Counted from the stretch's first letter, positions 26,640 through 34,674 are shown. The stretch is DNA of 64,000 bases from Actinoplanes cyaneus (GCF_016862095.1 NZ_BOMH01000013.1:176770-240769), one strand, 5' to 3'. A program made the numbers and translations. The notes: generated by a model from the sequence alone, not told the origin.

Positions 26640-27620
26640 GTGATCAATGCTGAGCCCCGGCTCTCCCTGCTGGACCGCTCCCGCACCCGGGTGGGTGAGC
26701 CCGATGCGGCGGCGCTGCGCGGCAGCGTCGCACGCGCCGTCGACGCCGAGCGGCTCGGTTACCACCGGTTCTGGGTCGCCGAGCACCACGGCGTGCCCGG
26801 GATCGCCGGCGCCGCCCCGGCCGTCCTGCTGGCCGCTGTCGCCGGCGCCACGACGACGGTCCGGCTCGGCTCGGCCGGCGTGATGCTGCCGCACCACCAG
26901 CCACTCGTCGTCGCCGAGCAGTTCGCCACCCTCTCCGCGTTCGCGCCGGGCCGGATCGATCTGGGCCTGGGCCGCTCGCCGGGGTTCACCGCGCCGGTCC
27001 GCCGGGCCCTGCGGCAGACCGATCGCGACTTCGCCGCCGATCTGGCCGAGCTGCGCGACTTCCTCACCGGTGCCGCCGAGATCAGCCTGCATCCCGAACC
27101 GGACCGGAGCATTGCGATGTACGTGCTGGCCACCGGATCCGGGCTGCCGATCGCCGCCGAGCTGGGCCTTCCGGTGATCGTCGGCGGCCCGCTCCTGCGC
27201 GAGGGCGGTGAACGGGCGCTGGCCGACTACCGGCGCGCCTTCCGCCCGTCCCCGCAGCAGCCCGAGCCGTGGGTGGCGATCAGTCTCGACGTGCTGGTCG
27301 CCGACACCGACGCCGAGGCCGCCGAGCTGCTGCTGCCGGAGGCGTGGGCGATGGCCCGGAGTCGTACCACTGGCGTGTTCCCGCCCCTGGAACCGGTGGC
27401 CACGGCCCGGTCGGCGGCCCGGACCGCGCGGGAGCAGTGGTACGTCGAGGAGACCGTGGCGGCCGCGGTCACCGGCTCGCCGGCCCGGGTGCGGAGCCGC
27501 CTCACCGAGCTGATCGACCGCACCGGCGCGGCCGAGCTGGTCGCCGCCGGCAGCACCTTCGACCGGGACGCCCTGCGTGCCTCGGACGCGGCGCTGGCCG
27601 CGATGTTCGGCGAGGGGTGA
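26640..27620 (+). CDS. LLM-class flavin-dependent oxidoreductase (MsnO8 type)
   Basis: 326 residues with a GTG start. Features of the luciferase-like family are present: LSLLDRSRTRVG at the N-terminus, WVAEHHGVPGIAGAAP, the core VRLGSAGVMLPHHQPLVVAEQFATL and GRIDLGLGRSPG. These resemble the 'MsnO8 family LLM' group, close to bacterial luciferase but without a known substrate. FMN or F420 could be the cofactor; the motifs do not decide. It stands alone, just after the fasciclin terminator, and faces a membrane-protein gene. Confidence 0.87.
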   Translation: MINAEPRLSLLDRSRTRVGEPDAAALRGSVARAVDAERLGYHRFWVAEHHGVPGIAGAAPAVLLAAVAGATTTVRLGSAGVMLPHHQPLVVAEQFATLSAFAPGRIDLGLGRSPGFTAPVRRALRQTDRDFAADLAELRDFLTGAAEISLHPEPDRSIAMYVLATGSGLPIAAELGLPVIVGGPLLREGGERALADYRRAFRPSPQQPEPWVAISLDVLVADTDAEAAELLLPEAWAMARSRTTGVFPPLEPVATARSAARTAREQWYVEETVAAAVTGSPARVRSRLTELIDRTGAAELVAAGSTFDRDALRASDAALAAMFGEG

Positions 27621-27627
27621 CCGGACG

Positions 27628-27643
27628 CTCCGGCGTTCCGGAG
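27628..27643. terminator. Short hairpin between convergent genes
   Basis: CTCCGG-CGTT-CCGGAG forms a perfect 6-bp stem between the LLM gene (ends 27620) and the convergent membrane-protein gene (ends 27649). Confidence 0.5.
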
Positions 27644-27648
27644 AACCG

Positions 27649-28233
27649 TCAGGGCCCGGGCGGATCGGTGATTCCGGCCCGGCCGTGCCGCAGGCGGGTC
27701 TCCTCGCGGAGCAGCTGCTCGAGACGGGCCTCCGCGCGCCGTCGCGCTGGATGGCCCGGCGTCCGGCTCCCGTTCACGGCCCGCAGCCGGGTGGCCTGCC
27801 GGGCGAGCCGGCGCAGGCGGTGCTCGGCGAGCCGGTCGGCGTGCAGGGCGATCCACCCGCAGAGCAGCGCGAGCGGGATCTCGATCACCGCGGCGGAGAC
27901 GACGGCCGTCGTCAGCCCGGCCCGGTTCGACAACGTCACGTCGAACCACGCGTCGACCACCAGCAGGGTGGCGGTCGACGCGGCGAACAGCCCGACCCGC
28001 TGCCGGCCGCGCCACGCCGTGTACGCCGTGGCCAGCAGCCCCAGCACCAGCAGCACGTCGAAACCCACCCAGGCGGTCCGGTAGTTGCCGATCTCCATCC
28101 GCTGCGGCAGCGTCAGCGACAGGTAGACGGTCCACGGGATGGTGGCCACGCCCAGCAGCGCGAGCACCGGCGCCACCCACGCCGGGGCAGGGCGTCGTGG
28201 CAGTCCGGTCACCGGGGTGTCGGTCTTGCTCAT
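27649..28233 (-). CDS. Hypothetical four-helix membrane protein
   Basis: 194 residues. Four hydrophobic segments lie at roughly 18-40, 50-68, 80-98 and 105-130, followed by a basic, arginine-rich cytosolic tail (about 135-180) that looks helical. I do not recognise a characterised family, though proteins of this shape occur in actinobacteria. The gene is on the same strand as corA but has a hairpin between them, so it is probably its own unit. No enzyme motif is visible. Confidence 0.7.
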   Translation of the reverse strand: MSKTDTPVTGLPRRPAPAWVAPVLALLGVATIPWTVYLSLTLPQRMEIGNYRTAWVGFDVLLVLGLLATAYTAWRGRQRVGLFAASTATLLVVDAWFDVTLSNRAGLTTAVVSAAVIEIPLALLCGWIALHADRLAEHRLRRLARQATRLRAVNGSRTPGHPARRRAEARLEQLLREETRLRHGRAGITDPPGP

Positions 28234-28274
28234 GCGTCGAGCATGCCAGGGTCACAGGCCTTCCCGCGTACGCC

Positions 28275-28305
28275 GTGAGCCCGCCCCCGCCGCGGGCGGG
28301 GTCAC
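28275..28305 (-). terminator. Hairpin overlapping the corA stop codon
   Basis: GTGA-g-CCCGCCC and GGGCGGG-g-TCAC form an interrupted stem whose right arm includes the corA stop (28302-28304). It likely ends the minus-strand corA transcript. Confidence 0.55.
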
Positions 28306-29366
28306 AGCCAGCCGGCCCGGCGCAGCAGCCAGTAGAGGACGGTGGCGCCGAGCGCGATCAGCAGCATGGCGTCCGCATAACCGTGCCGCCAGGTCAGCTC
28401 GGGCATGTCGGCGAAGTTCATGCCGTAGACGGCGCCGATCGTGGTCGGCACCGCGGCGATCGCGGCCCACGAGGCGATCTTGCGCATGTCGTCGTTCTGC
28501 TCCAGCGTCAGCTGGGTGAGCCGGGCCTGCAGCAGGGCGTTGACCACGTCGTCGAAGCCGATCACCTGCTCCATGACGGCGGTGTGATGGTCGGCCACGT
28601 CCCCGAGGTAACGACGGATCCCCTTGGGCATGTCGGCGACCCGCTTGTCGAGCAGGGCGATCATCGCCCGGTGCAGCGGCACCACTGCCGCCTTGAACTT
28701 CATCAGCTGGCGTTTGAGCTGGTAGATCTGCTCCACCGACACCGGTTTCCCGGCCGCGAACACGGCTGCCTCGGTCAGGTCGATGTCGGTCTGCATCGCG
28801 GCCGCGGTCTCGACGAAGACGTCGACGAGGTGGTCCAGGATCGTGTAGGCGACCGCCCACGGCCCCTGGGCCGGCAACTCCGGCTCGGCGTCCAGGCGGT
28901 CACGCAGCGAGCTGAAGTCCATGACGCTGCCCTGCCGCACCGTGATGACGAAGTGCGGCCCGACGAAGAGGCGGACGAAACCGGTGCTGACGATCTCGCT
29001 GGTGGCCATGATCCGCTCGTGCTCGACATACCGAGCGGCGCGGACGACGAGGAACGCCACCTCCTCGTACCGCTCGAACTTCACCCGCTGCTCACGGTGC
29101 AGAACGTCCTCGACGGGCAGCGGATGCAGGCCGAACACCTCGGCGACCCGGGCCAGCGCAGCCTCGGTCGGCTCGTGCAGGCCGAGCCAGACGAACCCGC
29201 CGTCATGCTCCTGGGCTTTCGCGTGCAGCTCCGCCAGATCGGCGGCCGAGCCGGGGCTCTCCACCGCGAACCCGTCGACGAACAGGTCGCAGCCGACGAT
29301 CGCCGTGTGGTCGGCGCGTCGCTGGCCGGGTGGCCGCGGCGGTTGCCAGGCACGTCGGGCGTCCAA
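28302..29366 (-). CDS. corA: CorA-family magnesium/cobalt channel
   Basis: 354 residues. A long cytosolic N-terminus with the family helices leads to two membrane helices at the C-terminus, with the family signature GMN at 315-317 (VYGMNFADMP) and a second helix ending in a basic tail. CorA is a pentameric Mg2+ channel gated by cytosolic magnesium. The acidic loop after GMN is typical. The start is a TTG at 29366 with GGGAGG 9 bases upstream, immediately after a perfect hairpin, so initiation may be regulated. Confidence 0.92.
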   Translation of the reverse strand: MDARRAWQPPRPPGQRRADHTAIVGCDLFVDGFAVESPGSAADLAELHAKAQEHDGGFVWLGLHEPTEAALARVAEVFGLHPLPVEDVLHREQRVKFERYEEVAFLVVRAARYVEHERIMATSEIVSTGFVRLFVGPHFVITVRQGSVMDFSSLRDRLDAEPELPAQGPWAVAYTILDHLVDVFVETAAAMQTDIDLTEAAVFAAGKPVSVEQIYQLKRQLMKFKAAVVPLHRAMIALLDKRVADMPKGIRRYLGDVADHHTAVMEQVIGFDDVVNALLQARLTQLTLEQNDDMRKIASWAAIAAVPTTIGAVYGMNFADMPELTWRHGYADAMLLIALGATVLYWLLRRAGWL

Positions 29367-29379
29367 GATTGCGCACCTC

Positions 29380-29401
29380 CCGCCGAAGCGTACTTCGGCG
29401 G
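29380..29401 (-). promoter_or_regulatory. Perfect hairpin abutting the corA ribosome site
   Basis: CCGCCGAAG and CTTCGGCGG form a 9-bp stem around CGTA. In the minus-strand transcript it ends at the bases that begin the GGGAGG ribosome site of corA. It could modulate start access or mRNA life. It is too small for a magnesium riboswitch of known type. Confidence 0.6.
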
Positions 29402-29541
29402 TCCGGCCTGCCCGGAGCGGCCGTTCCGGCGAATCCGGCCCCGGCCTTCATCTCCGCCGCGAGCTGCCGATATTCAGGCGGCATGGACAGCGGACCCCCG
29501 GGCGACTCGCGCGGGAGTCACCGAGAAGGGACGGGCACGTC

Positions 29542-30171
29542 ATGAGCGCGACGTTGGAGCAGCCGCAGCCGTGGGCTGTGCCCATGGTCAGTGTGTCCCT
29601 CGGCGGCGGTGAGGCGCGCACCTGCCGGGTCACCCGGCAGGCGGACGGCACCCTGCGCCTCGGGCTGACCGGTTTCGCGATGGTCGGCGTCGACGCCACG
29701 CTGCTGTGGACGCAGAACAACCGCGGCTGCAGCATCGACGGGACGGTGATCGCCTCGCCGGCCGGCAGCCTGCCAGGGGTGTACCTGCGGGTGGACGGGG
29801 CAGCCGGGGGCATTCAGCGGCGGCGCACCGAGCGGATGCAGGTGCACCTGCCGGTCGCGGTGCGGCTCCCGTCCGGGCAGCTGTTCCCGGGCCGGACGGT
29901 CGACCTGTCCGCCGGCGGCGCGCACGTGACCGTCGACCTGGACGAGGTGAGCGACGACTCGCTGCTCCGGCTCGTCGAGGACCTGGAACGCGACGCTCAG
30001 ATCGATGTCCAGGTCGGGCTGCCGGACGGGCCCGCCTGGTTCACCTGCCAGGTGCGGGCCGGCGGCGACGAGCCCGGCGACGTGCGGCTGCTCTTCGTCA
30101 ACGTGGACCCCGCGGTCCGCGCGCGGGTCGACCGCTTCGTCAAGACCGGTGCGCCGGCCCCCGTCAGCTGA
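29542..30171 (+). CDS. PilZ-domain protein, c-di-GMP receptor type
   Basis: 209 residues. The frame is open far upstream, but the ATG at 29542 follows GGGACGGG and gives a compact protein. An N-terminal YcgR-like part precedes the PilZ domain, which has the arginine cluster RRRTER (93-98) and DLSAGGAHV (D121 to V129), matching RxxxR and [D/N]xSxxG used to bind c-di-GMP. In flagellated bacteria such proteins slow the motor; in actinomycetes they have other roles. The EAL protein at 18.4 kb could lower the ligand. Function beyond c-di-GMP binding is unknown. Confidence 0.85.
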   Translation: MSATLEQPQPWAVPMVSVSLGGGEARTCRVTRQADGTLRLGLTGFAMVGVDATLLWTQNNRGCSIDGTVIASPAGSLPGVYLRVDGAAGGIQRRRTERMQVHLPVAVRLPSGQLFPGRTVDLSAGGAHVTVDLDEVSDDSLLRLVEDLERDAQIDVQVGLPDGPAWFTCQVRAGGDEPGDVRLLFVNVDPAVRARVDRFVKTGAPAPVS

Positions 30172-30181
30172 CGCCCCGAGA

Positions 30182-30196
30182 CACGGCTCAGCCGTG
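30182..30196 (+). terminator. Short hairpin after the PilZ gene
   Basis: CACGGC-TCA-GCCGTG, 10 bases past the PilZ stop. Stem of 6 bp with a 3-base loop; weak but well placed. Confidence 0.45.
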
Positions 30197-30455
30197 GCCG
30201 CCCGATCGTGGCAGATGTCAAAGGTTGCACACTGCAAGGTCCGCGGGAGAAGGGGCCGCTGTCGCACGGCTTCAGTCGCTGATCGTCGCCGCCTGACCGG
30301 ATCGGGAGATCCGCGGGTGCAAACATGTCCGCATGCAACCATCTGCTGACCCGGCTCCGGCGCGGCCGTGCAGGCGCTGATGCTGGCCAGCCGGGCGTTC
30401 GCGGGCATCACCGCCCGGTCCCTGGCAGCGGTGGAGTGGTGACAGTCGAACGGGT

Positions 30456-30482
30456 GGTTTCCGGGACCGCCCCTTGTGGGGA
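30456..30482 (+). promoter_or_regulatory. SigF-type promoter pattern before the first SigF-like gene
   Basis: GGTTT at 30456-30460, 17 bases, then GGGGA at 30478-30482. The mycobacterial SigF consensus is GGTTT-N15-17-GGGTA. The same pattern stands before the second SigF-like gene at 57759-57784, suggesting self-regulation. Confidence 0.5.
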
Positions 30483-30572
30483 AGTAGGGACCCGCGCCGA
30501 GCGACAGGCGGCCACCACGGCCGCCGATCACCGCCTCGCCCGGCGCGGTAGCCGACCACAGGGAGTGCCCGT

Positions 30573-31367
30573 ATGACTGTCATCGCTGACACCGCCACCC
30601 GCACCGACGCTTCGGCGAGCACCGACCGGGCCAGCGAGCTGATCAACGCCATGGCGGTCCTGCCGGCCGGCCACCCGTCGCGACCGGGCCTGCGGGAGCG
30701 GGCCATCGAGGCGTGGCTGCCCCTGGCCCGGCACCTGTCCCAGCGGTACGCCAACCGGGGCGAGCCGCGCGACGATTTGTACCAGGTCGCCGTGATGGGG
30801 CTGATCAAGGCCGTCGACCGGTTCGAGACCGACCGGGGCGTCGACTTCAGCGGTTTCGCGATCCCGACGATCGTCGGCGAGCTCAAGCGGCACTTCCGCG
30901 ACAAGACCTGGTCCGTGCGGGTGCCGCGGCGCCTGCAGGAGCTGCGCCTGGCCATCACCTCCGCCAACAACACGCTGGCACACACCCTGGCCCACGCTCC
31001 GACGGTCGCCGACATCGCCGCCTTCCTCGACATCAGCGAGGACGAGGTGATCGAGGGCCTGGAAGGGGCCCGCGCCTACAACTCGACGAGCCTGTCCACG
31101 CCGATGAACGAGAGCGGCACCGAGCTCGGCGACACCCTCGGCGGCGAGGACACCGGGTTCGCCGAAGCCGAGCGGCGCATCCTGCTCGCCCCGGCCCTGG
31201 CCGGCCTCGACGAGCGCGAGCAGAGGATCGTCAGCCTGCGCTTCTACGGCAATCTGACGCAGCAGCAGATCGCCGAGCAGATCGGGGTCTCCCAGATGCA
31301 CGTCTCCCGGCTGCTGACCAAGGCTCTCGCCAAGCTCCGCCGGCAGCTGGACGACGCCACCGTCTGA
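30573..31367 (+). CDS. SigB/SigF-family RNA polymerase sigma factor (copy 1)
   Basis: 264 residues. Region 2 (EPRDDLYQVAVMGLIKAVDRFE, then DFSGFAIPTIVGELKRHFRD), region 3 and region 4 (NLTQQQIAEQIGVSQMHVSRLLTKAL) are complete, as in the SigB/F/G stress and sporulation group. Such factors are held by RsbW-type kinases and released by STAS antagonists. No partner genes adjoin this copy; the partner-switching genes are at 56.5-61.4 kb beside a near-identical copy 2. A promoter-like GGTTT-N17-GGGGA lies 90 bases upstream, fitting autoregulation. Confidence 0.92.
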   Translation: MTVIADTATRTDASASTDRASELINAMAVLPAGHPSRPGLRERAIEAWLPLARHLSQRYANRGEPRDDLYQVAVMGLIKAVDRFETDRGVDFSGFAIPTIVGELKRHFRDKTWSVRVPRRLQELRLAITSANNTLAHTLAHAPTVADIAAFLDISEDEVIEGLEGARAYNSTSLSTPMNESGTELGDTLGGEDTGFAEAERRILLAPALAGLDEREQRIVSLRFYGNLTQQQIAEQIGVSQMHVSRLLTKALAKLRRQLDDATV

Positions 31368-31375
31368 TCGGGTCG

Positions 31376-31399
31376 CCCCAGCCCCAGCCCCAGCCCTAG
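31376..31399. repeat. CCCCAG hexamer repeat
   Basis: Three CCCCAG units and one CCCTAG unit in a row just past the stop of the first SigF-like gene. A simple-sequence tract, likely made by slippage. Confidence 0.7.
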
Positions 31400-31457
31400 C
31401 CCTCGATCTGATCGGCCGCCCGCGTGACGTGGGTCATCAAGGCTCGGCTTGCCGTCT

Positions 31458-31476
31458 AGTAGACCAGTCGTCTACT
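31458..31476. promoter_or_regulatory. Palindromic operator before the DJ-1/PfpI gene
   Basis: AGTAGAC-CAGTC-GTCTACT is a perfect 7-bp inverted repeat about 50 bases before the ATG. Its left part reads TAGTAGACCAGTC, which shares TAG-NN-GACC-R-GTC with a site before the TetR gene at 32315. This suggests one TetR regulator controls both. Confidence 0.65.
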
Positions 31477-31524
31477 GTTCTGGATGTGGCCGAGCGGACC
31501 GCACGGCCGAAAAGGGGTTCCGAG

Positions 31525-32217
31525 ATGAACGTTCTGGTTGTTCTGACCTCGCACGACGAGCTGGGCACGACGGGTCGTAAGACCGGTTTCTGGCTGGAGG
31601 AGCTCGCGGCGCCGTATTACCGGCTCAAGCAGGCCGGCGCCACGATCACGCTGGCCTCGCCGAAGGGCGGGCGCCCGCCGCTGGACCCGAAGAGCAACGA
31701 GCCGGGATTCCAGACCGACGACACCCGCCGGTTCGAGGCGGACGCGGAGGCGTCGGCCGCGCTGGACTCGACGGTCGTGCTGAGCACGGTCGACCCGGCC
31801 GACTACGACGCGGTGTTCTACCCGGGCGGGCACGGCCCGCTGTGGGATCTGGCCGAGGACAGCGACTCGAGGAACATCATCGAGACCACGCTGCGCTCGG
31901 GCAAGCCGGTCGCGCTGGTCTGCCACGCGCCGGGGGTGCTGCGGCACGTCACCAACGAGGACGGCTCGCCGCTGGTGCAGGGGCGCCCGGTCACCGGGTT
32001 CGCCAACACCGAGGAGGAGGGCGTCGGCCTGACCGAGGTGGTGCCGTTCCTCGTCGAGGACGTGCTCAAGGCCAACGGCGGCGTCTACTCCAAGGGCCCG
32101 GACTGGGGCTCCTACGTGGTGCGCGACGGGCTGCTGATCACCGGTCAGAACCCCGCTTCGTCGGCCGAGGCCGCCGATGTGCTGCTCGCGCTGCTCGACG
32201 AGCGCGCCACCGCCTGA
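31525..32217 (+). CDS. DJ-1/PfpI family protein (Hsp31-like)
   Basis: 230 residues, ATG behind AAAGGGG. The nucleophile elbow has C133-H134 (LVCHAPGVL), GGHG is at 101-104 (FYPGGHGPLWDL) and the conserved glutamate lies in LEELAAPYY. These are the features of Hsp31-type glyoxalase/chaperone proteins, which detoxify methylglyoxal or repair glycation. The frame opens at 31429, but the palindrome at 31458 and the ribosome site support the later start. A TetR gene follows after a terminator. Confidence 0.9.
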   Translation: MNVLVVLTSHDELGTTGRKTGFWLEELAAPYYRLKQAGATITLASPKGGRPPLDPKSNEPGFQTDDTRRFEADAEASAALDSTVVLSTVDPADYDAVFYPGGHGPLWDLAEDSDSRNIIETTLRSGKPVALVCHAPGVLRHVTNEDGSPLVQGRPVTGFANTEEEGVGLTEVVPFLVEDVLKANGGVYSKGPDWGSYVVRDGLLITGQNPASSAEAADVLLALLDERATA

Positions 32218-32232
32218 CCGTGTCATCCTTCT

Positions 32233-32261
32233 GGCCGGGCCGGCCGTGCGGTCGCCCGGCC
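32233..32261 (+). terminator. Hairpin terminator after the DJ-1/PfpI gene
   Basis: GGCCGGGC and GCCCGGCC form an 8-bp stem around a 13-base loop, 15 bases past the stop. Confidence 0.65.
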
Positions 32262-32314
32262 CGGGACACCTTTACCAATCAGGGTGGACGTCATGCCGGT
32301 GCCGCGCCCATGAG

Positions 32315-32329
32315 TAGCCGACCGGTCTA
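32315..32329. promoter_or_regulatory. Putative TetR operator before the TetR gene
   Basis: TAGCCGACCGGTCTA contains the palindrome GACCGGTC and lies 22 bases before the TetR ATG. It shares TAG-NN-GACC-R-GTC with the site at 31457-31469, which supports self-control and control of the DJ-1/PfpI gene. Confidence 0.5.
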
Positions 32330-32350
32330 ATCGAAGCGTAGGCTGATGTC

Positions 32351-32944
32351 ATGGCGACCAAGAACCTCAACCGCGACACGCGTACGGACCTGTTGCTGGC
32401 CGCTGAGCGGTTCTTCGCGCACAAGGGTTATGCCGCAGTCGGGATCAACGAGGTGCTGTCCAGCGCCGGCGTGCCGAAGGGCTCGTTCTACCACTACTTC
32501 AGCTCGAAGGACGCCTTCGGCGAGGCCGTGATCGAGCGTTACTTCGAGCAGTACCTGGCGGAGATGGACGAGATCCTGAGCGCGCCCGATCAGGACTGGG
32601 CCACCAAGATCCTGGCCTACTTCGCGTCCTGGCGCGCCTCGCAGAGCTTCGGCGACTGCGAGGGCAAGTGCCTGGCCGTCAAGCTGGGCGCGGAGGTGGC
32701 GGACATGTCCGAGCCGATGCGACTGGCCCTGAAAGCCGGAACGACGAAGATCGTCGACCGCCTCGAGCGCGCCATCATCGGGGCCGCCGCCGACGGGTCC
32801 TCGCCGTTCACCGGGGATGCCCGGGCGACCGCCGACGCTCTCTACCAGCTCTGGATGGGGGCCAGCGTCATGGCCAAGGTGCAGCGGAGCCTGGCTCCCG
32901 TGGACACCGCGGCCGCGGTGACCCGCCAACTGCTCGGCATCTGA
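32351..32944 (+). CDS. TetR/AcrR-family repressor
   Basis: 197 residues. The helix-turn-helix is INEVLSSAGVPKGSFYHYFSSKDAF (about 32-56), typical of TetR; the C-terminal ligand domain contains two cysteines close together (FGDCEGKCLAVKLG), a pattern seen in redox- or electrophile-sensing members of this group. It probably represses itself and the DJ-1/PfpI gene through the matching palindromes. The ligand is likely an electrophile or aldehyde, which is inference from the target enzyme and cysteines. Confidence 0.88.
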   Translation: MATKNLNRDTRTDLLLAAERFFAHKGYAAVGINEVLSSAGVPKGSFYHYFSSKDAFGEAVIERYFEQYLAEMDEILSAPDQDWATKILAYFASWRASQSFGDCEGKCLAVKLGAEVADMSEPMRLALKAGTTKIVDRLERAIIGAAADGSSPFTGDARATADALYQLWMGASVMAKVQRSLAPVDTAAAVTRQLLGI

Positions 32945-32958
32945 GAGCGACCCCCGGA

Positions 32959-32986
32959 ACGCCGGCCCTGTCACGAGGGCCGGCGT
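32959..32986. terminator. Bidirectional hairpin terminator
   Basis: ACGCCGGCCCT-GTCACG-AGGGCCGGCGT, a perfect 11-bp stem, sits between the convergent TetR gene (ends 32944) and the minus-strand gene ending at 32993. Confidence 0.88.
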
Positions 32987-32992
32987 CCGCTG

Positions 32993-34060
32993 TCACTCCG
33001 GGTCGGAACGGTTCAGGACGTGCACACCCTCGGCGTACCGGAGCAGATCGGTGTCGCTGACGGTGAGCCCGCCGCCGACGGTGATCTGCAGCGTGGCGTC
33101 CCAGTCCGGGACGTCGACGGAGAGGGTCACCTGGCCGGGCCGCCGGGTCAGCACGGCGTCGCGCCCGCCGACCTTCCGGTTGACGCCGGCGAGCTGCTGC
33201 CGTTTCCGCAGCACCGTGCTGAACTCGCCGCCGGCCGGCGAGCGGAAGACCATCCGGGACGCGGTCACCGTCGTGGTCGCCAGGCCGCCGGGACTCAGCT
33301 CGAGATCGAAGGGCGGCGCCACGGCTACGGCGGCGGCCGTCATCGATTCGGCGAGCGCCACCACCTGATCCGGCGTGTACGTGTCGTCGGTGGCCACCTG
33401 GATCCACCGGCCGGACGACTCCTTCCAGTACAGGATCAGCTGCTTCGCGGGTGCCACGTCGACGGTCCGCAGCGTGCCGGCGTGCCCGCGGACCTGTTCC
33501 GGGGTCCGCGCCGCGGTGGTGGTGAAGACCGGTTCGCTTGCCGAGACCGTGACCGTGACGTCCGCGTGGTGGCGGGTCTCGGTGGCCTCGAAGAAGGCGA
33601 CCGGGTCGCCGTCGTCCATCGACGCGACCGGCGCGCTCAGCCCGTCGGTGGCCGGCAGGGTGTACGGGAACACCGGCGCGGTCCACCCCTTGCTCAGCGT
33701 CACCGCGCCGGCCGTGGACGAGGTGTGCGCGGAGGGCGGCGCCGACGAGGGCCGGTTCGGGGGCCGGCTGCTCGCCGCGGGCGACGGCGACGCGGCCGGG
33801 CCGGAGGGCGTGGCGGTCACGGCCGGGCGCGACGCGGCCGGTGGCAGGTCCGGCCGCGGCCGGGTGGCCAGCATGGTCACGACCGGGATGCCGGCGACGA
33901 CCACGGCCGCGGCGGCGGACACCGCGGTGACGGTGACCAGCCGGCGCCTGCGGTACCGGCGGGACCGGTCGTGCACGCTGCCCAGCAGGCCGGCCTCGGA
34001 CGGGGCCGCACCGGCGGCGTCGTGCAGCGTCTCCGCGAGCATGCGGTTCAGGTCATCCAT
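32993..34060 (-). CDS. Putative membrane anti-sigma factor partner of the ECF gene
   Basis: 355 residues. A short cytosolic N-terminus (1-38, MDDLNRMLAETLHDAAG) leads to a basic cluster RRYRRRR, one membrane helix (about 40-65), a proline/serine-rich linker and a 220-residue outer domain without a family I recognise. The ATG at 34060 overlaps the sigma stop as ATGGATGA, so the two are coupled. This shape and place are those of a membrane anti-sigma or sigma-linked sensor. I see no zinc HxxxCxxC motif, so binding must differ from RskA. Confidence 0.75.
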   Translation of the reverse strand: MDDLNRMLAETLHDAAGAAPSEAGLLGSVHDRSRRYRRRRLVTVTAVSAAAAVVVAGIPVVTMLATRPRPDLPPAASRPAVTATPSGPAASPSPAASSRPPNRPSSAPPSAHTSSTAGAVTLSKGWTAPVFPYTLPATDGLSAPVASMDDGDPVAFFEATETRHHADVTVTVSASEPVFTTTAARTPEQVRGHAGTLRTVDVAPAKQLILYWKESSGRWIQVATDDTYTPDQVVALAESMTAAAVAVAPPFDLELSPGGLATTTVTASRMVFRSPAGGEFSTVLRKRQQLAGVNRKVGGRDAVLTRRPGQVTLSVDVPDWDATLQITVGGGLTVSDTDLLRYAEGVHVLNRSDPE

Positions 34061-34586
34061 CGCCACCGGCTCCTCTCTGGCTCAGGGTGGTCCGCATCTG
34101 GGCGAGCGCGCGGGCGGCCTGTGACCGTACCGTCGACTTGCCGCACCCCAGCAGAGCGGCGATCTCCTCGTCCGGCAGGTCGCAGTAGAACCGCAGGACC
34201 AGGACGGCTCGCTGCGACCGGGGCAGGCCGCGCAGCAGTTGCCACATCTGGTCACGGGCCAGGACTCGGTGCTCGGGCGCGTCGGACGGGGCCGGTTCGG
34301 GCACCTCGGCGAGGACCGCCTCCCGGTACGCGCGGCGCCGCCGCCACGACAGGAACTGCCGCACGATCGCGGTCCGGACGTACGCCTCGGGGTTGTCCAT
34401 GGCGGTGATCCGATCCCAGCGGCGGTGCAGCCGGGCCAGCACCTCCTGCACGAGATCCTCGGCCAGGTGCGCGTCGCCGGAGAGCACGTACGCGAACTTC
34501 AGCAGCGCGCGGCCACGACCGGTGACGAACTCGTCGAAGTCGTCGGTGCGGCCGGGGGAGGGGGCTGTCGATCTGTCGGTGGTCAT
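34053..34586 (-). CDS. SigE-family ECF sigma factor
   Basis: 177 residues. Region 2 (GRGRALLKFAYVLSGDAHLAEDLVQEVLARLH) and region 4 (LPRSQRAVLVLRFYCDLPDEEIAALLGCGKSTVRSQAARAL) are complete. The FAYVLSGD and CGKSTVRSQ wording is typical of the actinobacterial 'SigE family' ECF group (ECF41/42-unrelated, small two-domain). It is transcribed first and overlaps the membrane protein gene that follows. The target genes are unknown; two secreted glycosidases lie just upstream on the same strand, but a terminator separates them. Confidence 0.9.
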   Translation of the reverse strand: MTTDRSTAPSPGRTDDFDEFVTGRGRALLKFAYVLSGDAHLAEDLVQEVLARLHRRWDRITAMDNPEAYVRTAIVRQFLSWRRRRAYREAVLAEVPEPAPSDAPEHRVLARDQMWQLLRGLPRSQRAVLVLRFYCDLPDEEIAALLGCGKSTVRSQAARALAQMRTTLSQRGAGGDG

Positions 34587-34610
34587 CGTGGCCTGTTCGC
34601 CTCGACGCCG

Positions 34611-34646
34611 GAGACCTCCGGACGCCTGGTGGGCGCCGGAGGTCTC
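34611..34646 (-). terminator. Hairpin terminator after the GH114 gene
   Basis: GAGACCTCCGG and CCGGAGGTCTC form a perfect 11-bp stem, 29 bases past the GH114 stop on the minus strand. Confidence 0.8.
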
Positions 34647-34674
34647 GGGGGCGTTGCGGAATCGGGACAGCGGT

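Larger units (their letters stand above)
30172..30572. other. Intergenic upstream of the first SigF-like gene
   Basis: 401 bases without a gene. It holds the small hairpin after PilZ, short TGCAA/TTGCA repeats near 30224-30236 and 30317-30342 that may be regulator half-sites, and the SigF-like promoter pattern at 30456-30482 before the sigma gene. Confidence 0.5.
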
